NCBI RefSeq assembly: GCF_030413595.1
Contig: NZ_CP129238.1
Span: 2,108,001-2,172,000 of the forward strand
DNA from: Planococcus liqunii
Lineage (GTDB): Bacteria; Bacillota; Bacilli; Bacillales_A; Planococcaceae
DNA: 64,000 bases
Reading direction: 5' to 3'
The notes below the pieces were generated by a model that did not search any database, was not told the DNA's origin, and was given only the letters and a program-made list of their open reading frames with translations. The position numbers were made by a program, and so were the translations under genes. Below, in pieces: positions 16,391 through 24,356 of the stretch (positions are counted from its first letter, which is position 1; every line of letters starts with the position of its first letter).

Positions 16391-16619
16391 TTACAATATA
16401 ATCAAAATAGTGTCGCTTACTGGATGCAGAAAAGAGTAGATGGCCAGTCCGCTGCTACCCAGAACAAAAGCCAAACCCACATCAAGTACGATTCTTTTTA
16501 TGTGTATTTTTTCAATTAGCTCACTTCATAAGTTTTTCCTTCACTAAGTAAAAAACAAAGAAAATAGCCGTAAAGAAAATGACTGTAAGTACTACATCAA
16601 ACCAATTGATAAATTCCAC
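16391..16619 (-). pseudogene. Two-helix small membrane protein, split by a frameshift
   Basis: A GTG start with AGGGGG 8 bases upstream opens a 32-residue frame (MEFINWFDVVLTVIFFTAIF, ending KEKLMK). A TGA then stops it at 16521-16523. In the +1 frame, immediately continuing, a further 43 codons encode ELIEKIHIKRIVLDVGLAF and a second hydrophobic helix up to a stop at 16391. Joined by a single-base skip at AAG-TGA-G, this gives a ~75-residue two-helix membrane protein. It may be a real frameshift mutation, a recoding site, or a sequencing error. The 32-residue form could also be functional by itself. Confidence 0.4.
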
Positions 16620-16989
16620 AACTCCGTCCCCCTATTCAGACTATACAGCCTTTAAAATTTTCAATTGTACTCATATGATTCTTTTTTAACAGTAGCTGTT
16701 TTGGTCAAGTCATATCCTGCCAGAGCAGTTGCTTTTTTCTTGAACTGCCAAACCCATTAAATTTGAATTCAACCATTGAATGATTTCGACTCTACGATTT
16801 TGATGCATTCGCGTGAGATTCGCAAAATACTGATGCAATTCCTTTAGCGCGCTTGTTCATCCAGATAGCTCCTATGCGATTGATTTCGTATAGATTTAAA
16901 ATCTGTAAAGCTGACGTACATTGAAATCTTAAAAAACTTAAGAACTTTACTCTTCATTAATAATAAGAACTACGCCGGCTATTCTTAAC
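16620..16989. other. Intergenic region, possibly decayed coding sequence
   Basis: 370 bp between small genes. On the minus strand an open stretch without a start (about 16715-16850) reads LKELHQYFANLTRMHQNRR and VEIIQWLNSNLMGLAVQEK, which looks like the end of a decayed gene. Nothing else here has a ribosome binding site and a sensible frame except a 22-codon frame beginning near 16862. Confidence 0.25.
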
Positions 16990-17166
16990 TTATTGAATGA
17001 ATATGCCGATCAAGATAATCAGCAAAGACAACCCAAAAAATCCGGCCATGAAATAGCCGAAATAACGCAACAGGCGTGGAAGTTTCTTCACTTCAATCGA
17101 ACTTGGAGCCCCTTCGATGTTTTGCATATGTGCGACCGCGTCATTAAATGGCTTTTTTTCCGGCAT
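16990..17166 (-). CDS. 58-residue single-pass membrane protein
   Basis: ATG with GAGGAGG upstream. The N-terminal 35 residues are soluble (MPEKKPFNDAVAHMQNIEG, then SIEVKKLPRLLRYFGYF). A C-terminal membrane helix follows (MAGFFGLSLLIILIGIFIQ), so this is a tail-anchored small protein. The strong ribosome binding site and the charge pattern around the helix make it a credible gene despite its length. Function unknown. Confidence 0.7.
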   Translation of the reverse strand: MPEKKPFNDAVAHMQNIEGAPSSIEVKKLPRLLRYFGYFMAGFFGLSLLIILIGIFIQ

Positions 17167-17460
17167 TGGAACGGCCTCCTCTTAATAAAGTAAATCTAGA
17201 CAAATTATGGTTATTACAATATTAACAAATTTACCCAGCCCTGCCTATGGGAGATGAAAAAGAAACTTATTGTTATTTCGCTTTTCTAAAGTACAAGCAG
17301 ATAAATCGGATGTTTCTAAGTCATTTAAAAGCATCGAAAATATCGTATATCTCAGCTTTAACAAACTAATCCGATTGCAGTTTCTTTCTCCGAATGCTCG
17401 ATTATTCGCTAGCTTAGATAATGAAGCATTTATTATGCAATTCTTATATTTTACTGTTAT
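17167..17460. other. AT-rich intergenic region
   Basis: About 300 bp of low-GC spacer upstream of the ribT leader. Open frames here have no ribosome binding site and biased, spacer-like composition. I see no gene. Confidence 0.45.
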
Positions 17461-17489
17461 TTGACTTTTAATATCCGACTTAGTATCAT
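17461..17489 (+). promoter_or_regulatory. SigA-type promoter of the ribT leader
   Basis: TTGACT, a 17-bp spacer, then TATCAT. It points at a ~120-base leader that ends in a strong hairpin just before ribT. Confidence 0.6.
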
Positions 17490-17609
17490 AAATATATCTA
17501 AAAAATATAATATCAATCTTTTAAAAATGTCATTAAAATTTCCGCACCATTTTTATGAAGACTTACAATTTAAAATCAGGACGAGTATACCAGACAATAG
17601 CGCTGGAAA

Positions 17610-17658
17610 TAACGCCGAAAAGAATGAACCATTCTTTTCGGCGTTTCTGCCTTTTTTA
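17610..17658 (+). terminator. Terminator/attenuator in the ribT leader
   Basis: AACGCCGAAAAGAATG pairs with CATTCTTTTCGGCGTT around a 2-3 base loop, followed by CTGCCTTTTTT. It ends about 20 bases before the ribT start codon, so it either ends a short RNA made from the 17461 promoter or attenuates ribT. Confidence 0.75.
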
Positions 17659-17678
17659 TCACTAAGGAGGAATATTTA

Positions 17679-18041
17679 ATGGTACTTATCAAGTTCGAAA
17701 ATTCTCATGAAAAAGTTGCCATGAATTTGTTATCTTTCATGTCCAGCGAGCAAAAATTAAATGTCCTCCATCACACCATCCAATTATATGAAGAAAATCC
17801 GAATTGGCACCTGTACTTTTGGAAACTGAAGGAAAATTTTGTCGGTGCCATTGGCATTGAATTAAATGAACATACATTCAACGTTCATCATGCCAGCGTT
17901 CATCCTGATTTCCGGAATGAGGGCATTGGCCATATTATGGTCGAACATGTCCAGCGTCTCCATGAGCCTTTGGCGATGAGTGCTACTCCCGAAACGAAAG
18001 ATTTCCTTGCAAAATGCTGGGAGCACCAATTTTCAGGGTAA
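17679..18041 (+). CDS. ribT: GNAT-family acetyltransferase, RibT
   Basis: 120-residue GNAT protein matching B. subtilis RibT throughout (AMNLLSFMSSEQKLNVLHHT, then FVGAIGIEL, HHASVHPDFRNEGIGHIMVE). The acetyl-CoA loop is RNEGIG. In B. subtilis ribT is the last gene of the riboflavin operon and its substrate is unsettled. Here it stands alone, without ribDEAH and without an FMN riboswitch that I can see, but behind a leader with a strong terminator hairpin. AAGGAGG precedes the ATG. Confidence 0.85.
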   Translation: MVLIKFENSHEKVAMNLLSFMSSEQKLNVLHHTIQLYEENPNWHLYFWKLKENFVGAIGIELNEHTFNVHHASVHPDFRNEGIGHIMVEHVQRLHEPLAMSATPETKDFLAKCWEHQFSG

Positions 18042-18111
18042 ACACTGATTCTTCGTCTATGAAGAAAAACGTGAAGACCCAATTTTCATTTTTAAAAATC
18101 CTATAGGTATT

Positions 18112-18145
18112 GAGAAGATGCTGCTTTATGCCTCTTCTCCTTTTT
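18112..18145 (+). terminator. Probable terminator of ribT
   Basis: GAGAAGA pairs with TCTTCTC over a 14-base loop, followed by CTTTTT. It lies about 70 bases after the ribT stop codon. Confidence 0.45.
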
Positions 18146-18338
18146 GCGTTTACAGGATTCTTCAACTGTCTCTACAACTCACGTATTCCATGTCCGCTTT
18201 TAGATTAGCTCATGTAGTTTTTTTATGCAGCCACTTTTCCGTCCCCCTTATTCGTGGTATACTTCGTACTTTGAAACAGAGAATTTATCGGTGATTATTT
18301 TCTCGTAAGAACATTAGAGAGTAAGGGGGCTATAAGAT

Positions 18339-18932
18339 TTGGAAACGATCATTCTGCAATTAATGGAAGTGTTTAAGGGGCTCTCCTACTTCGGGATTAT
18401 GCTTGCTTTGACATTTGAATTTATGCCGGCGGAGCTGGTCCTGCCTTTAGCAGGCTATTGGGTCTACGAAGGCGATTTAATTTTATACGGCGCAATTCTG
18501 GCTGGCTCAATCGGTGGCGTACTTGGCCCATTAACGCTGTATGCACTTGGCCGATACGGCGGACGGCCGATGGTGCTGAAATACGGCAAATACTTCTTGG
18601 TCACCGAAGAACATATCAATAAGTCTGACCGCTTTTTCGAAAAATACGGCGGCGGCGTCGCTTTCTTCGGCCGCTTTTTGCCGGGCGTCCGTACAGCAGT
18701 CTCCATTCCATGCGGCATGGCAAAAATGAATGTCTGGAAATTCATCTTTTTTACATACATCGCGATGCTTCCGATTACAACCGTTTATGTCTATTTAGGA
18801 TTCAAACTTGGGCCTCAGTGGACGCAAGCTGGAGAGATTTTCAGCCAGTACGCCAACCTTCTGTTGGTGCCAATCATAGCCATCATTGTCTTGATGATTG
18901 TGAAAAAGAGGAAAAGAGTCAAATCCATTTAA
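18339..18932 (+). CDS. DedA-family membrane protein
   Basis: 197-residue membrane protein of the DedA (VTT/SNARE-associated) family. An early re-entrant region has acidic residues (FEFMPAELVLPLAGYWVYEG), followed by KYGGGVAFFGRFLPGVRTAVS, which holds the conserved G-x-F-x-R-x-x-P-x-x-R motif. Three to four helices follow. Bacterial DedA proteins flip undecaprenyl phosphate or phospholipids and support envelope homeostasis. TTG start with AAGGGGG upstream. Single gene between two terminators. Confidence 0.9.
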   Translation: METIILQLMEVFKGLSYFGIMLALTFEFMPAELVLPLAGYWVYEGDLILYGAILAGSIGGVLGPLTLYALGRYGGRPMVLKYGKYFLVTEEHINKSDRFFEKYGGGVAFFGRFLPGVRTAVSIPCGMAKMNVWKFIFFTYIAMLPITTVYVYLGFKLGPQWTQAGEIFSQYANLLLVPIIAIIVLMIVKKRKRVKSI

Positions 18933-18996
18933 GTATCATCATCTCAAAACTCGATCAGCAGTTAGGATTACAGAAAAATGCTAGGCTATGCCCTCA

Positions 18997-19054
18997 AAAA
19001 AAGACCTGAACATTGGCGCAAGGCTTCTCTTGCCGCTTTTGTTCAGGTCTTTTT
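18997..19054. terminator. Bidirectional terminator
   Basis: AAAAAGACCTGAAC pairs with GTTCAGGTCTTTTT around a 28-base GC-rich loop. It lies between the convergent DedA and XRE-DUF1232 genes. Confidence 0.8.
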
Positions 19055-19108
19055 GATAGTTATTTTTTCGCATTACACTTACTCGAAATCGCAGGTTCTG
19101 AAATTCAT

Positions 19109-19768
19109 TCAAGCGTTATTTTCCAACCTATTACTGGCTAATTGAATGGCCATGCAGTCATCCAAATAACCGACTGCAAAAACATAGTCGTGCAGGAGGT
19201 CAAGCGGCAAAACAAAGTAAAGCAGAGCGCCTCCTATGATGGCCAGTTCCCGTTTGGTTCCTTGTGATTTTAAAAGCTTTAGGTGCCAGCTTTTCAGTTG
19301 ATCTATATAAGTCCCGGTATTTCCAAAATGATTTACTTTCGCTTCAAATCCTTCTTTGATCATCCCATTTCCTTCGTTAGTGCCAGCATATTCCTGGCAC
19401 CTTTCCCATTCTTCCTGCACTTTTGCAACTGTAATAGACTGGTCATGCAAATGGATCACTTGCTCTAATAGTTCAATTTCGTCTATAGATGGAGAGGCTG
19501 GAAGCTTTTCTGGCTCTGAATTCCCAACTTCAATTGGTTTGCTTTCTTCGTTATGGTCTATCGATTCAATCAATTCATTTAAAGGAACTTTAAGAGTAGA
19601 AGAAAATATTTTTAGTTGTTTTAGCGTCGGTTTTCTTTTGCCGTTTATGATTCGCGAAATGGTCGCCTTATCTATCGACGTAAGTTCTGCGAAATACCGA
19701 AGTGAATAAGAATGGGCAGTTAATGCGTTTTTTAATAGCATTCCCAAACTTACAGATTTGTTTTGCAC
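19109..19768 (-). CDS. XRE-type HTH - DUF1232 protein
   Basis: 219 residues. The N-terminus is an XRE helix-turn-helix (about 8-65, YFAELTSIDKATISRIINGK). A central linker of about 70 residues follows, then a C-terminal DUF1232 domain with the characteristic YFVLPLDLLHDYVFAVGYLDD (normally SPIDLIPDFIPVIGYLDD), which is membrane-associated. The combination suggests a DNA-binding protein that docks on the membrane. It is divergent from the LCP-family gene, whose promoter it may control. No operator is obvious. Confidence 0.82.
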   Translation of the reverse strand: MQNKSVSLGMLLKNALTAHSYSLRYFAELTSIDKATISRIINGKRKPTLKQLKIFSSTLKVPLNELIESIDHNEESKPIEVGNSEPEKLPASPSIDEIELLEQVIHLHDQSITVAKVQEEWERCQEYAGTNEGNGMIKEGFEAKVNHFGNTGTYIDQLKSWHLKLLKSQGTKRELAIIGGALLYFVLPLDLLHDYVFAVGYLDDCMAIQLASNRLENNA

Positions 19769-19931
19769 AAAAATGCTCCTCTCGTTTTATATAGTAAGTA
19801 AAGTCTGTTCCTATCACTTTATCGACCTGTTGTTTTTTTGTCAATTTTATTTGTTGTTGACAAATAGTCAACGACCCTCTAAGATTTTACTGTATCGCTT
19901 TTTACTTGCTCCATAGAAAGAAGGAGATAAA

Positions 19932-20888
19932 TTGGGTCGCTCCACAAAAATAAAAAAACGAAGGTCAACCATTGTCTTGCTAACCCTTCTTATTATGGCT
20001 TCCTTATTGCTCTTTTTGGCTTTTCATTTGATGCACGAGGCGCTATCCGATAAAGAAGCATCACAAGCTACTCCAGAGAAAGACTTGGAGACTACATACA
20101 GCGAAACTAATGTTCCGGAAACAGGCGAACTGAATGTACTTTTAATCGGCACAGATCGAAGAAGCGATGAATACGGTCTTTCAGATGCTTTGCTTCTGGC
20201 TAACTATAATTTCAAAAACAACCGGCTGAAACTGGTTTCTTTTATGCGCGATACATATGTTGACATTCCAGGATACGGGATGCAGAAAATTAATGCTGCC
20301 CATTCCTTCGGCGGTCCGGAGTTGATTCGTGAAACGCTTTATGAAAATTTTGGAATTGCAGCAGATCATTATGCCTCGGTGGACTTCAATGGCTTTCCAC
20401 ACCTTTTTGACTTGATAATTCCCGGCGGCATTGAAGTGGATATTCCCTATGAAATGTCCCACGGCATCGGGATGACGTTAGAACCTGGCATACAAACTTT
20501 AAATGGCGGCCAATTGCTGGGCTATGTGCGTTTCCGCCATGACAAAAACAGCGATTATGGCCGTGTGGAACGGCAGCAGGAAGTGCTTTCCGCACTTAAA
20601 ACACAAGGCATCAATTTTAACAGCTTGCTGAATCTTCCCGAAATAATAGGAGCTTTCGGAACTTACATTGATACGGATCTAGACAAGCTTACTCTTTTAA
20701 ATATCGGCAAGTCATTGGTCCAAGGAGATGCTGAGGAAGTTAAAACGATGCGGATTCCTGTTGCCGATGCATTTACAGAAGAACGGAAAAACGCGGGCGA
20801 AGTATTGGTCATCGATTTGGAGGCCAACCAAAGAGCTTTACATGAGTTTTTAGAGAGCGAATCGCAAAGTATTGATGTTCGAAAGTGA
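19932..20888 (+). CDS. LytR-CpsA-Psr (LCP) family cell-wall ligase
   Basis: 318 residues: an N-terminal basic stretch, one membrane anchor (about 12-34), a Glu/Thr-rich linker, then the LCP domain (about 66-215). The domain shows conserved GTDRRSDEYGLSDALLL, FMRDTYVDIPGYG and YVRFRHDKNSDYGRVERQQ, with the Arg/Asp residues that bind the polyprenyl pyrophosphate. LCP enzymes transfer teichoic acids or polysaccharides to peptidoglycan. TTG start with AAGGAGA 7 bases upstream. Followed after 47 bases by a small conserved gene on the same strand. Confidence 0.93.
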   Translation: MGRSTKIKKRRSTIVLLTLLIMASLLLFLAFHLMHEALSDKEASQATPEKDLETTYSETNVPETGELNVLLIGTDRRSDEYGLSDALLLANYNFKNNRLKLVSFMRDTYVDIPGYGMQKINAAHSFGGPELIRETLYENFGIAADHYASVDFNGFPHLFDLIIPGGIEVDIPYEMSHGIGMTLEPGIQTLNGGQLLGYVRFRHDKNSDYGRVERQQEVLSALKTQGINFNSLLNLPEIIGAFGTYIDTDLDKLTLLNIGKSLVQGDAEEVKTMRIPVADAFTEERKNAGEVLVIDLEANQRALHEFLESESQSIDVRK

Positions 20889-20935
20889 TTAACGTCTCTT
20901 GAATCATTTATTCATTTTAGGAAGCAGGTGTCCAT

Positions 20936-21217
20936 ATGTTTACTTGGAATTATTTTGATTGGGGAGAAGGCATTGAACAAGGACTGACAGCCAAGGGTTT
21001 TCCTTATTACGAAGTAGAAATTAAAGGCTGGAATGACGATCAAGAGTATACGGATTTAGAAAAATTGATTGTAATCAAAGTCATTAATACATACTCATCC
21101 GTTGAAGTAAAAATGAATTTTTTACATCCCGATGCCAGAAGAAACTTTACTGCCAGAAAAATGGCGAAAGAAACAAAAAAATATTTGATTGATGCGATTA
21201 AGAGTGACTTAATCTAA
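20936..21217 (+). CDS. Small conserved protein, GxxQGL/EVEIxGWND family
   Basis: 93-residue soluble protein of unknown function. It is a paralogue of the protein at 49877-50179: both share W-x-Y-x(2)-(D/W)-x-G-I-x-Q-G-L-T, then G-x-P-x-x-E-V-E-I-x-G-W-N-D and a T-D-L stretch (here EQGLTAKGFPYYEVEIKGWN). Below the shared core the C-terminal half is charged and helical. It follows the LCP gene by 47 bases with GGAAGCAGG upstream, so it may share that transcript. Confidence 0.72.
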   Translation: MFTWNYFDWGEGIEQGLTAKGFPYYEVEIKGWNDDQEYTDLEKLIVIKVINTYSSVEVKMNFLHPDARRNFTARKMAKETKKYLIDAIKSDLI

Positions 21218-21286
21218 TTCTGTTTCCGGATCAATTTTAGGCTTGGAAAACTGGCCGTTCAAGCGCTCCATCCAGCATTCAACCAT

Positions 21287-21332
21287 AGAAAAAGCCTCAA
21301 AAGCCGGATGTTACTTCTAGCTTTTGAGGCGC
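21287..21332 (-). terminator. Terminator of the MDR oxidoreductase gene
   Basis: GCCTCAAAAGC pairs with GCTTTTGAGGC across a 15-base loop. On the minus strand it runs into CTTTTTC. Confidence 0.8.
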
Positions 21333-21371
21333 AGCATTCAAATGCCGCTTAAAAGAACCGTTTGCTGCTAA

Positions 21372-22334
21372 TTAATGTTGCATTGTGATAACCACGCTTC
21401 CATGTTTATGGCCCGTTTCAACATAACTATGAGCGGCCGCCACTTGGTCCAGTGGATAACTTCTGTCGATGACCGATATGATCTTCCCTTCTTCAATCAA
21501 TCCTTTCAAAAAAAGCAGATCTGCTTTTTTCATCGATGCTACTCCGCCTTTCAGTTTTTTGCTGCGGCTTAACGAGCTCGACAACATCTTGGCGAATTGC
21601 GGCACCCCGGCAACAGCTGCTAAGAAGATGCCGTTTTCCTTCAACGAATTCTTGCATTTGGTAAAAGAGGTTTTTCCAACCGTATCAAAAATTAAATCGT
21701 AAGTTTTTTCGTTTTTTGTAAAATCTTCTGTCGTGTAATCGACTATGAAGTCCGCTCCCAGTAATTTCACGAGATCTAAATTTTTCGGACCACAGACCGC
21801 GGTTACTTCCGTGCCAAACGATTTAGCAAGCTGGACCGCATAAGTGCCCAGTGCCCCGGATGCACCATATATCAGAACCCTTTGGCCAGGTTTGATATGC
21901 CCCTTATCTCTTAAAAAGAATAAAGACGTGGTCGCTCCAAATGGAACGGAAGCCGCTTCTTCAAACGTCATATTGAAAGGTTTGAGGCTAATAGCACTTT
22001 TCTCTTGCAGGCAGACATACTCGGCATTAGCACCCAGATTACCCCCGGTCCCACAAAACACGAAATCCCCGACTTTGAATTGCTTGACGTTTTTCCCAAT
22101 CGCTTCTACTTCTCCGGATAATTCAGAACCCAGTATCCCGGCTTTCGGTTTTTTCATGCCATAGAAGAACCTGACAGCAAACGGATCCGCTCTCCTTACT
22201 TTGCAGTCTCCCGATGTCGCCGTTGTTGCATACACTTTCACCAGTACTTCGTCATCTTTTGGCAACGGTCTATCCACTTCTCTTAACTCCATTACTTCCG
22301 GCGGCCCGTATTTTCGGTGGACGCTTGCTTTCAT
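21372..22334 (-). CDS. MDR-family NAD(P)-dependent oxidoreductase
   Basis: 320-residue medium-chain dehydrogenase of the quinone-oxidoreductase-like branch, which lacks the structural zinc Cys cluster. The GroES-like N-terminal half contains GILGSELSGEVEAIGKNV; the Rossmann half contains VLIYGASGALGTYAVQLAKS and YDLIFDTVGK. Such enzymes reduce quinones or enones with NADPH. Single gene with its own terminator. Confidence 0.9.
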   Translation of the reverse strand: MKASVHRKYGPPEVMELREVDRPLPKDDEVLVKVYATTATSGDCKVRRADPFAVRFFYGMKKPKAGILGSELSGEVEAIGKNVKQFKVGDFVFCGTGGNLGANAEYVCLQEKSAISLKPFNMTFEEAASVPFGATTSLFFLRDKGHIKPGQRVLIYGASGALGTYAVQLAKSFGTEVTAVCGPKNLDLVKLLGADFIVDYTTEDFTKNEKTYDLIFDTVGKTSFTKCKNSLKENGIFLAAVAGVPQFAKMLSSSLSRSKKLKGGVASMKKADLLFLKGLIEEGKIISVIDRSYPLDQVAAAHSYVETGHKHGSVVITMQH

Positions 22335-22554
22335 GATGAAACTCTCCCTTCGTTACACGCTTGCAAGGGACTGATAGCAGATTATAAATTACAGAAAATT
22401 CAATTTATCACCTTCAGAGTATACCTGTTGCTTTTGCATAGCAATTTTAAGTAACTGCATACTTAGAGAAGCGAATTACCATTTCAACATTTAATTTTTT
22501 TTACTTAATGCCCACAATTCCTTTGGAGCATCTTTCTTTTCTTAATATAAAAGA

Positions 22555-22582
22555 AAAAGGATTTCCGAAGAAACCCTTTTTT
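22555..22582 (-). terminator. Terminator of the VOC gene
   Basis: On the minus strand GGGTTTC-TTCG-GAAATCC followed by TTTTTCTTTT. A short hairpin with a stable UUCG loop about 20 bases after the stop codon. Confidence 0.75.
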
Positions 22583-22601
22583 GCTTTACTCTTTAACTTT
22601 T

Positions 22602-22988
22602 TTATTTCGGCTGCGCAATCTGAATGAAATTTCCGCATGTATCGTCAAACACTGCAATTGTGACCGTGTCCATTTCAGTCGGCTCGATTGAAAATTGAAC
22701 CCCTAAATCCAGTAAGCGCTCGTATTCGGCGTGAATATCCGAAACGCCAAACATAGTGGCCGGTATGCCTTCAGCAAAGATTTTCTGCTGGTATTCCCGG
22801 GATGCCGGATGGTCATTTGGTTCAAGCAATAGTTCCGTACCTTCCGGATTTTCAGGGGACACCAATGCAATCCATCTGAATTTCCCCATGGGAATGTCGT
22901 GCTTTTTTTCAAAGCCGAGCGTTTCCGTATAAAATGCCAATGCCTTGTCCTGGTCTTCTACAAACAAACTGGTAACGATGATGTTCAT
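22602..22988 (-). CDS. VOC-family (glyoxalase-like) protein
   Basis: 128-residue single-domain VOC protein. The first strand is NIIVTSLFVEDQDKALAFYT, then the pattern LLEPNDHPASREYQQKIF, and a C-terminal NFIQIAQ. The usual metal ligands are only partly present: the first His is replaced by Thr, and the final Glu position reads Gln. It may therefore be a binding protein rather than a glyoxalase. AAGGAGG precedes the ATG. It lies 108 bases downstream of an ArsR-type regulator on the same strand and may be in its regulon. Confidence 0.85.
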   Translation of the reverse strand: MNIIVTSLFVEDQDKALAFYTETLGFEKKHDIPMGKFRWIALVSPENPEGTELLLEPNDHPASREYQQKIFAEGIPATMFGVSDIHAEYERLLDLGVQFSIEPTEMDTVTIAVFDDTCGNFIQIAQPK

Positions 22989-23096
22989 TGTCTTATCCTC
23001 CTTATTAACTTCTTCGCTACAACTTCGTTATCCAAGCCGTTCCATGTTCAAACAGCCTTTTAAACTCATGCAAAGCTTAAGCTGCCTTTTTGCCAG

Positions 23097-23372
23097 TCAA
23101 TCGATCCACCTGCTCAGCAAATCCTTCAACGGTTCACTATTATACCGGAGAACCCGGTACTTCCCCTTCCTTTCCGATTTCACAAGGTCCGCTTCATCCA
23201 ATAAAGCAAGGTGCTTGGCAATGGCTTGTCGCGACATATCAAGCTTGTGTTTTGAAATAAGGCGGATGGACAATTCATACAAAGTCAGTTCATGGCGCTC
23301 CGCCATTTCGTCCAGGATCAGCCGCCGCGTCGAATCATTAAGAGCTTTAAATACTGCTTCGTCATTTTTCAT
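23097..23372 (-). CDS. ArsR-family HTH regulator
   Basis: 91-residue winged-helix repressor. The typical ArsR start is MKNDEAVFKALNDSTRRLIL, with recognition helix MSRQAIAKHLALLDEADLVK and wing RKGKYRVLRYN. No metal-binding Cys is present, so it belongs to the group that senses something other than metals. I start at this Met because the family begins here. The -10 TATAAT lies only 7 bases upstream, so the mRNA would be leaderless or nearly so. A palindrome fills the promoter spacer and implies autorepression. Confidence 0.85.
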   Translation of the reverse strand: MKNDEAVFKALNDSTRRLILDEMAERHELTLYELSIRLISKHKLDMSRQAIAKHLALLDEADLVKSERKGKYRVLRYNSEPLKDLLSRWID

Positions 23373-23378
23373 ACCTTC

Positions 23379-23408
23379 ATTATACGCAACCAAATGGTTG
23401 CGCGTCAA
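23379..23408 (-). promoter_or_regulatory. Promoter with embedded operator for the ArsR regulator
   Basis: On the minus strand TTGACG, 18 bases, TATAAT. The spacer is filled by GCAACCATTTGGTTGC (23386-23401), an inverted repeat with perfect 7-bp arms. A protein bound there would block RNA polymerase directly. Confidence 0.78.
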
Positions 23409-23517
23409 CTTATCTGCAGATTCCAATCTCTCCATGCCCCAGTACATGTTTTGCCGCATTGCCTTTTATTCAAAACCTTTACAGATACGTGAAGTCCTTT
23501 ATTTGAGCAAAATTTTT

Positions 23518-24108
23518 TTATGATTTTTGGGCAATCAAGACATACAAAGATTCAGCAGGAAAGTGTTTTTCCGTAATCCGAAGTCCTGCATCCGTTATTG
23601 CTTGCTCCATGCCGGCCAACGTAATTCTGGGCGCGTGTTGACCTGGTCCGGCTTTAGGTTCCAGTTCCACACAAATCAAATGGCCGCCTTCTTTCAGTAC
23701 GTTCTTCAATTGCGTTAAAGTCGGCGCTAAGGGATGGATTTCGTGAAGTACCAATGAAGCGATGACAACATCGATGGATGCGTCAACCAATGGAATTTTA
23801 TTTGTATGGCCTTGAATCGGTACAATATTTGTGATGTTTTCCTGCTGAGCTTTTTTCTGGATCATTTCGAGCATGCTGTCATCCAGATCTAACGCATAAA
23901 CCGGTCCCTTCACCCGTTTGGCTGCAGGAATGGAAAAATAACCGGTCCCTGCCCCGAAATCCAAAACAGCAGCCTCCGCATTTATTGGAATGAAGCTCAG
24001 TAACATTTCCGGAGGCAACTCCGCTCTTCTTTTCGGGCTGTCCAAGTAGGATACTTTCCCTTTGTGCTGGTGCTGTCCATGAGCGTGATTGTGATGATGT
24101 GCCATCAT
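23518..24108 (-). CDS. Class I SAM-dependent methyltransferase with His-rich N-terminus
   Basis: 196 residues. The N-terminus is strongly histidine-rich (AHHHNHAHGQHQHKGK) and probably binds metal. Then comes a UbiE/Methyltransf_11-type Rossmann domain with SAM motif I AVLDFGAGTGYFSIPAA, acidic motif YALDLDDSMLEM and VIASLVLHEI. The substrate is not evident; homologues in Bacillales are annotated only as class I methyltransferases. GAGGAGG lies 6 bases before the ATG. Single gene, downstream neighbour ArsR on the same strand. Confidence 0.87.
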   Translation of the reverse strand: MMAHHHNHAHGQHQHKGKVSYLDSPKRRAELPPEMLLSFIPINAEAAVLDFGAGTGYFSIPAAKRVKGPVYALDLDDSMLEMIQKKAQQENITNIVPIQGHTNKIPLVDASIDVVIASLVLHEIHPLAPTLTQLKNVLKEGGHLICVELEPKAGPGQHAPRITLAGMEQAITDAGLRITEKHFPAESLYVLIAQKS

Positions 24109-24356
24109 TTATTTCCTCCTCTATGCCATTTGGTAAGAACGGCGTTATTCATTCACAAAATCATTTGCTGTAATCTAAAAAAAGATATTAAAGAGCCTTA
24201 TAGTCTTTAATTAAAATCAATTTACCATCTAATTTACCCAAAGTCAACTGAATATGAAATGGCTCTTTTGTCTTTTTGATTTTCAAATAAAACACTTGCA
24301 GGTTACCTTACGTCACCATCTACGCTGGAGATAACAAAAAAGTTGGAGGGATTAAA

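Noticed and set aside
16337..16519. 60-codon plus-strand frame
   Set aside because: Overlaps the better supported minus-strand small genes and has no ribosome binding site.
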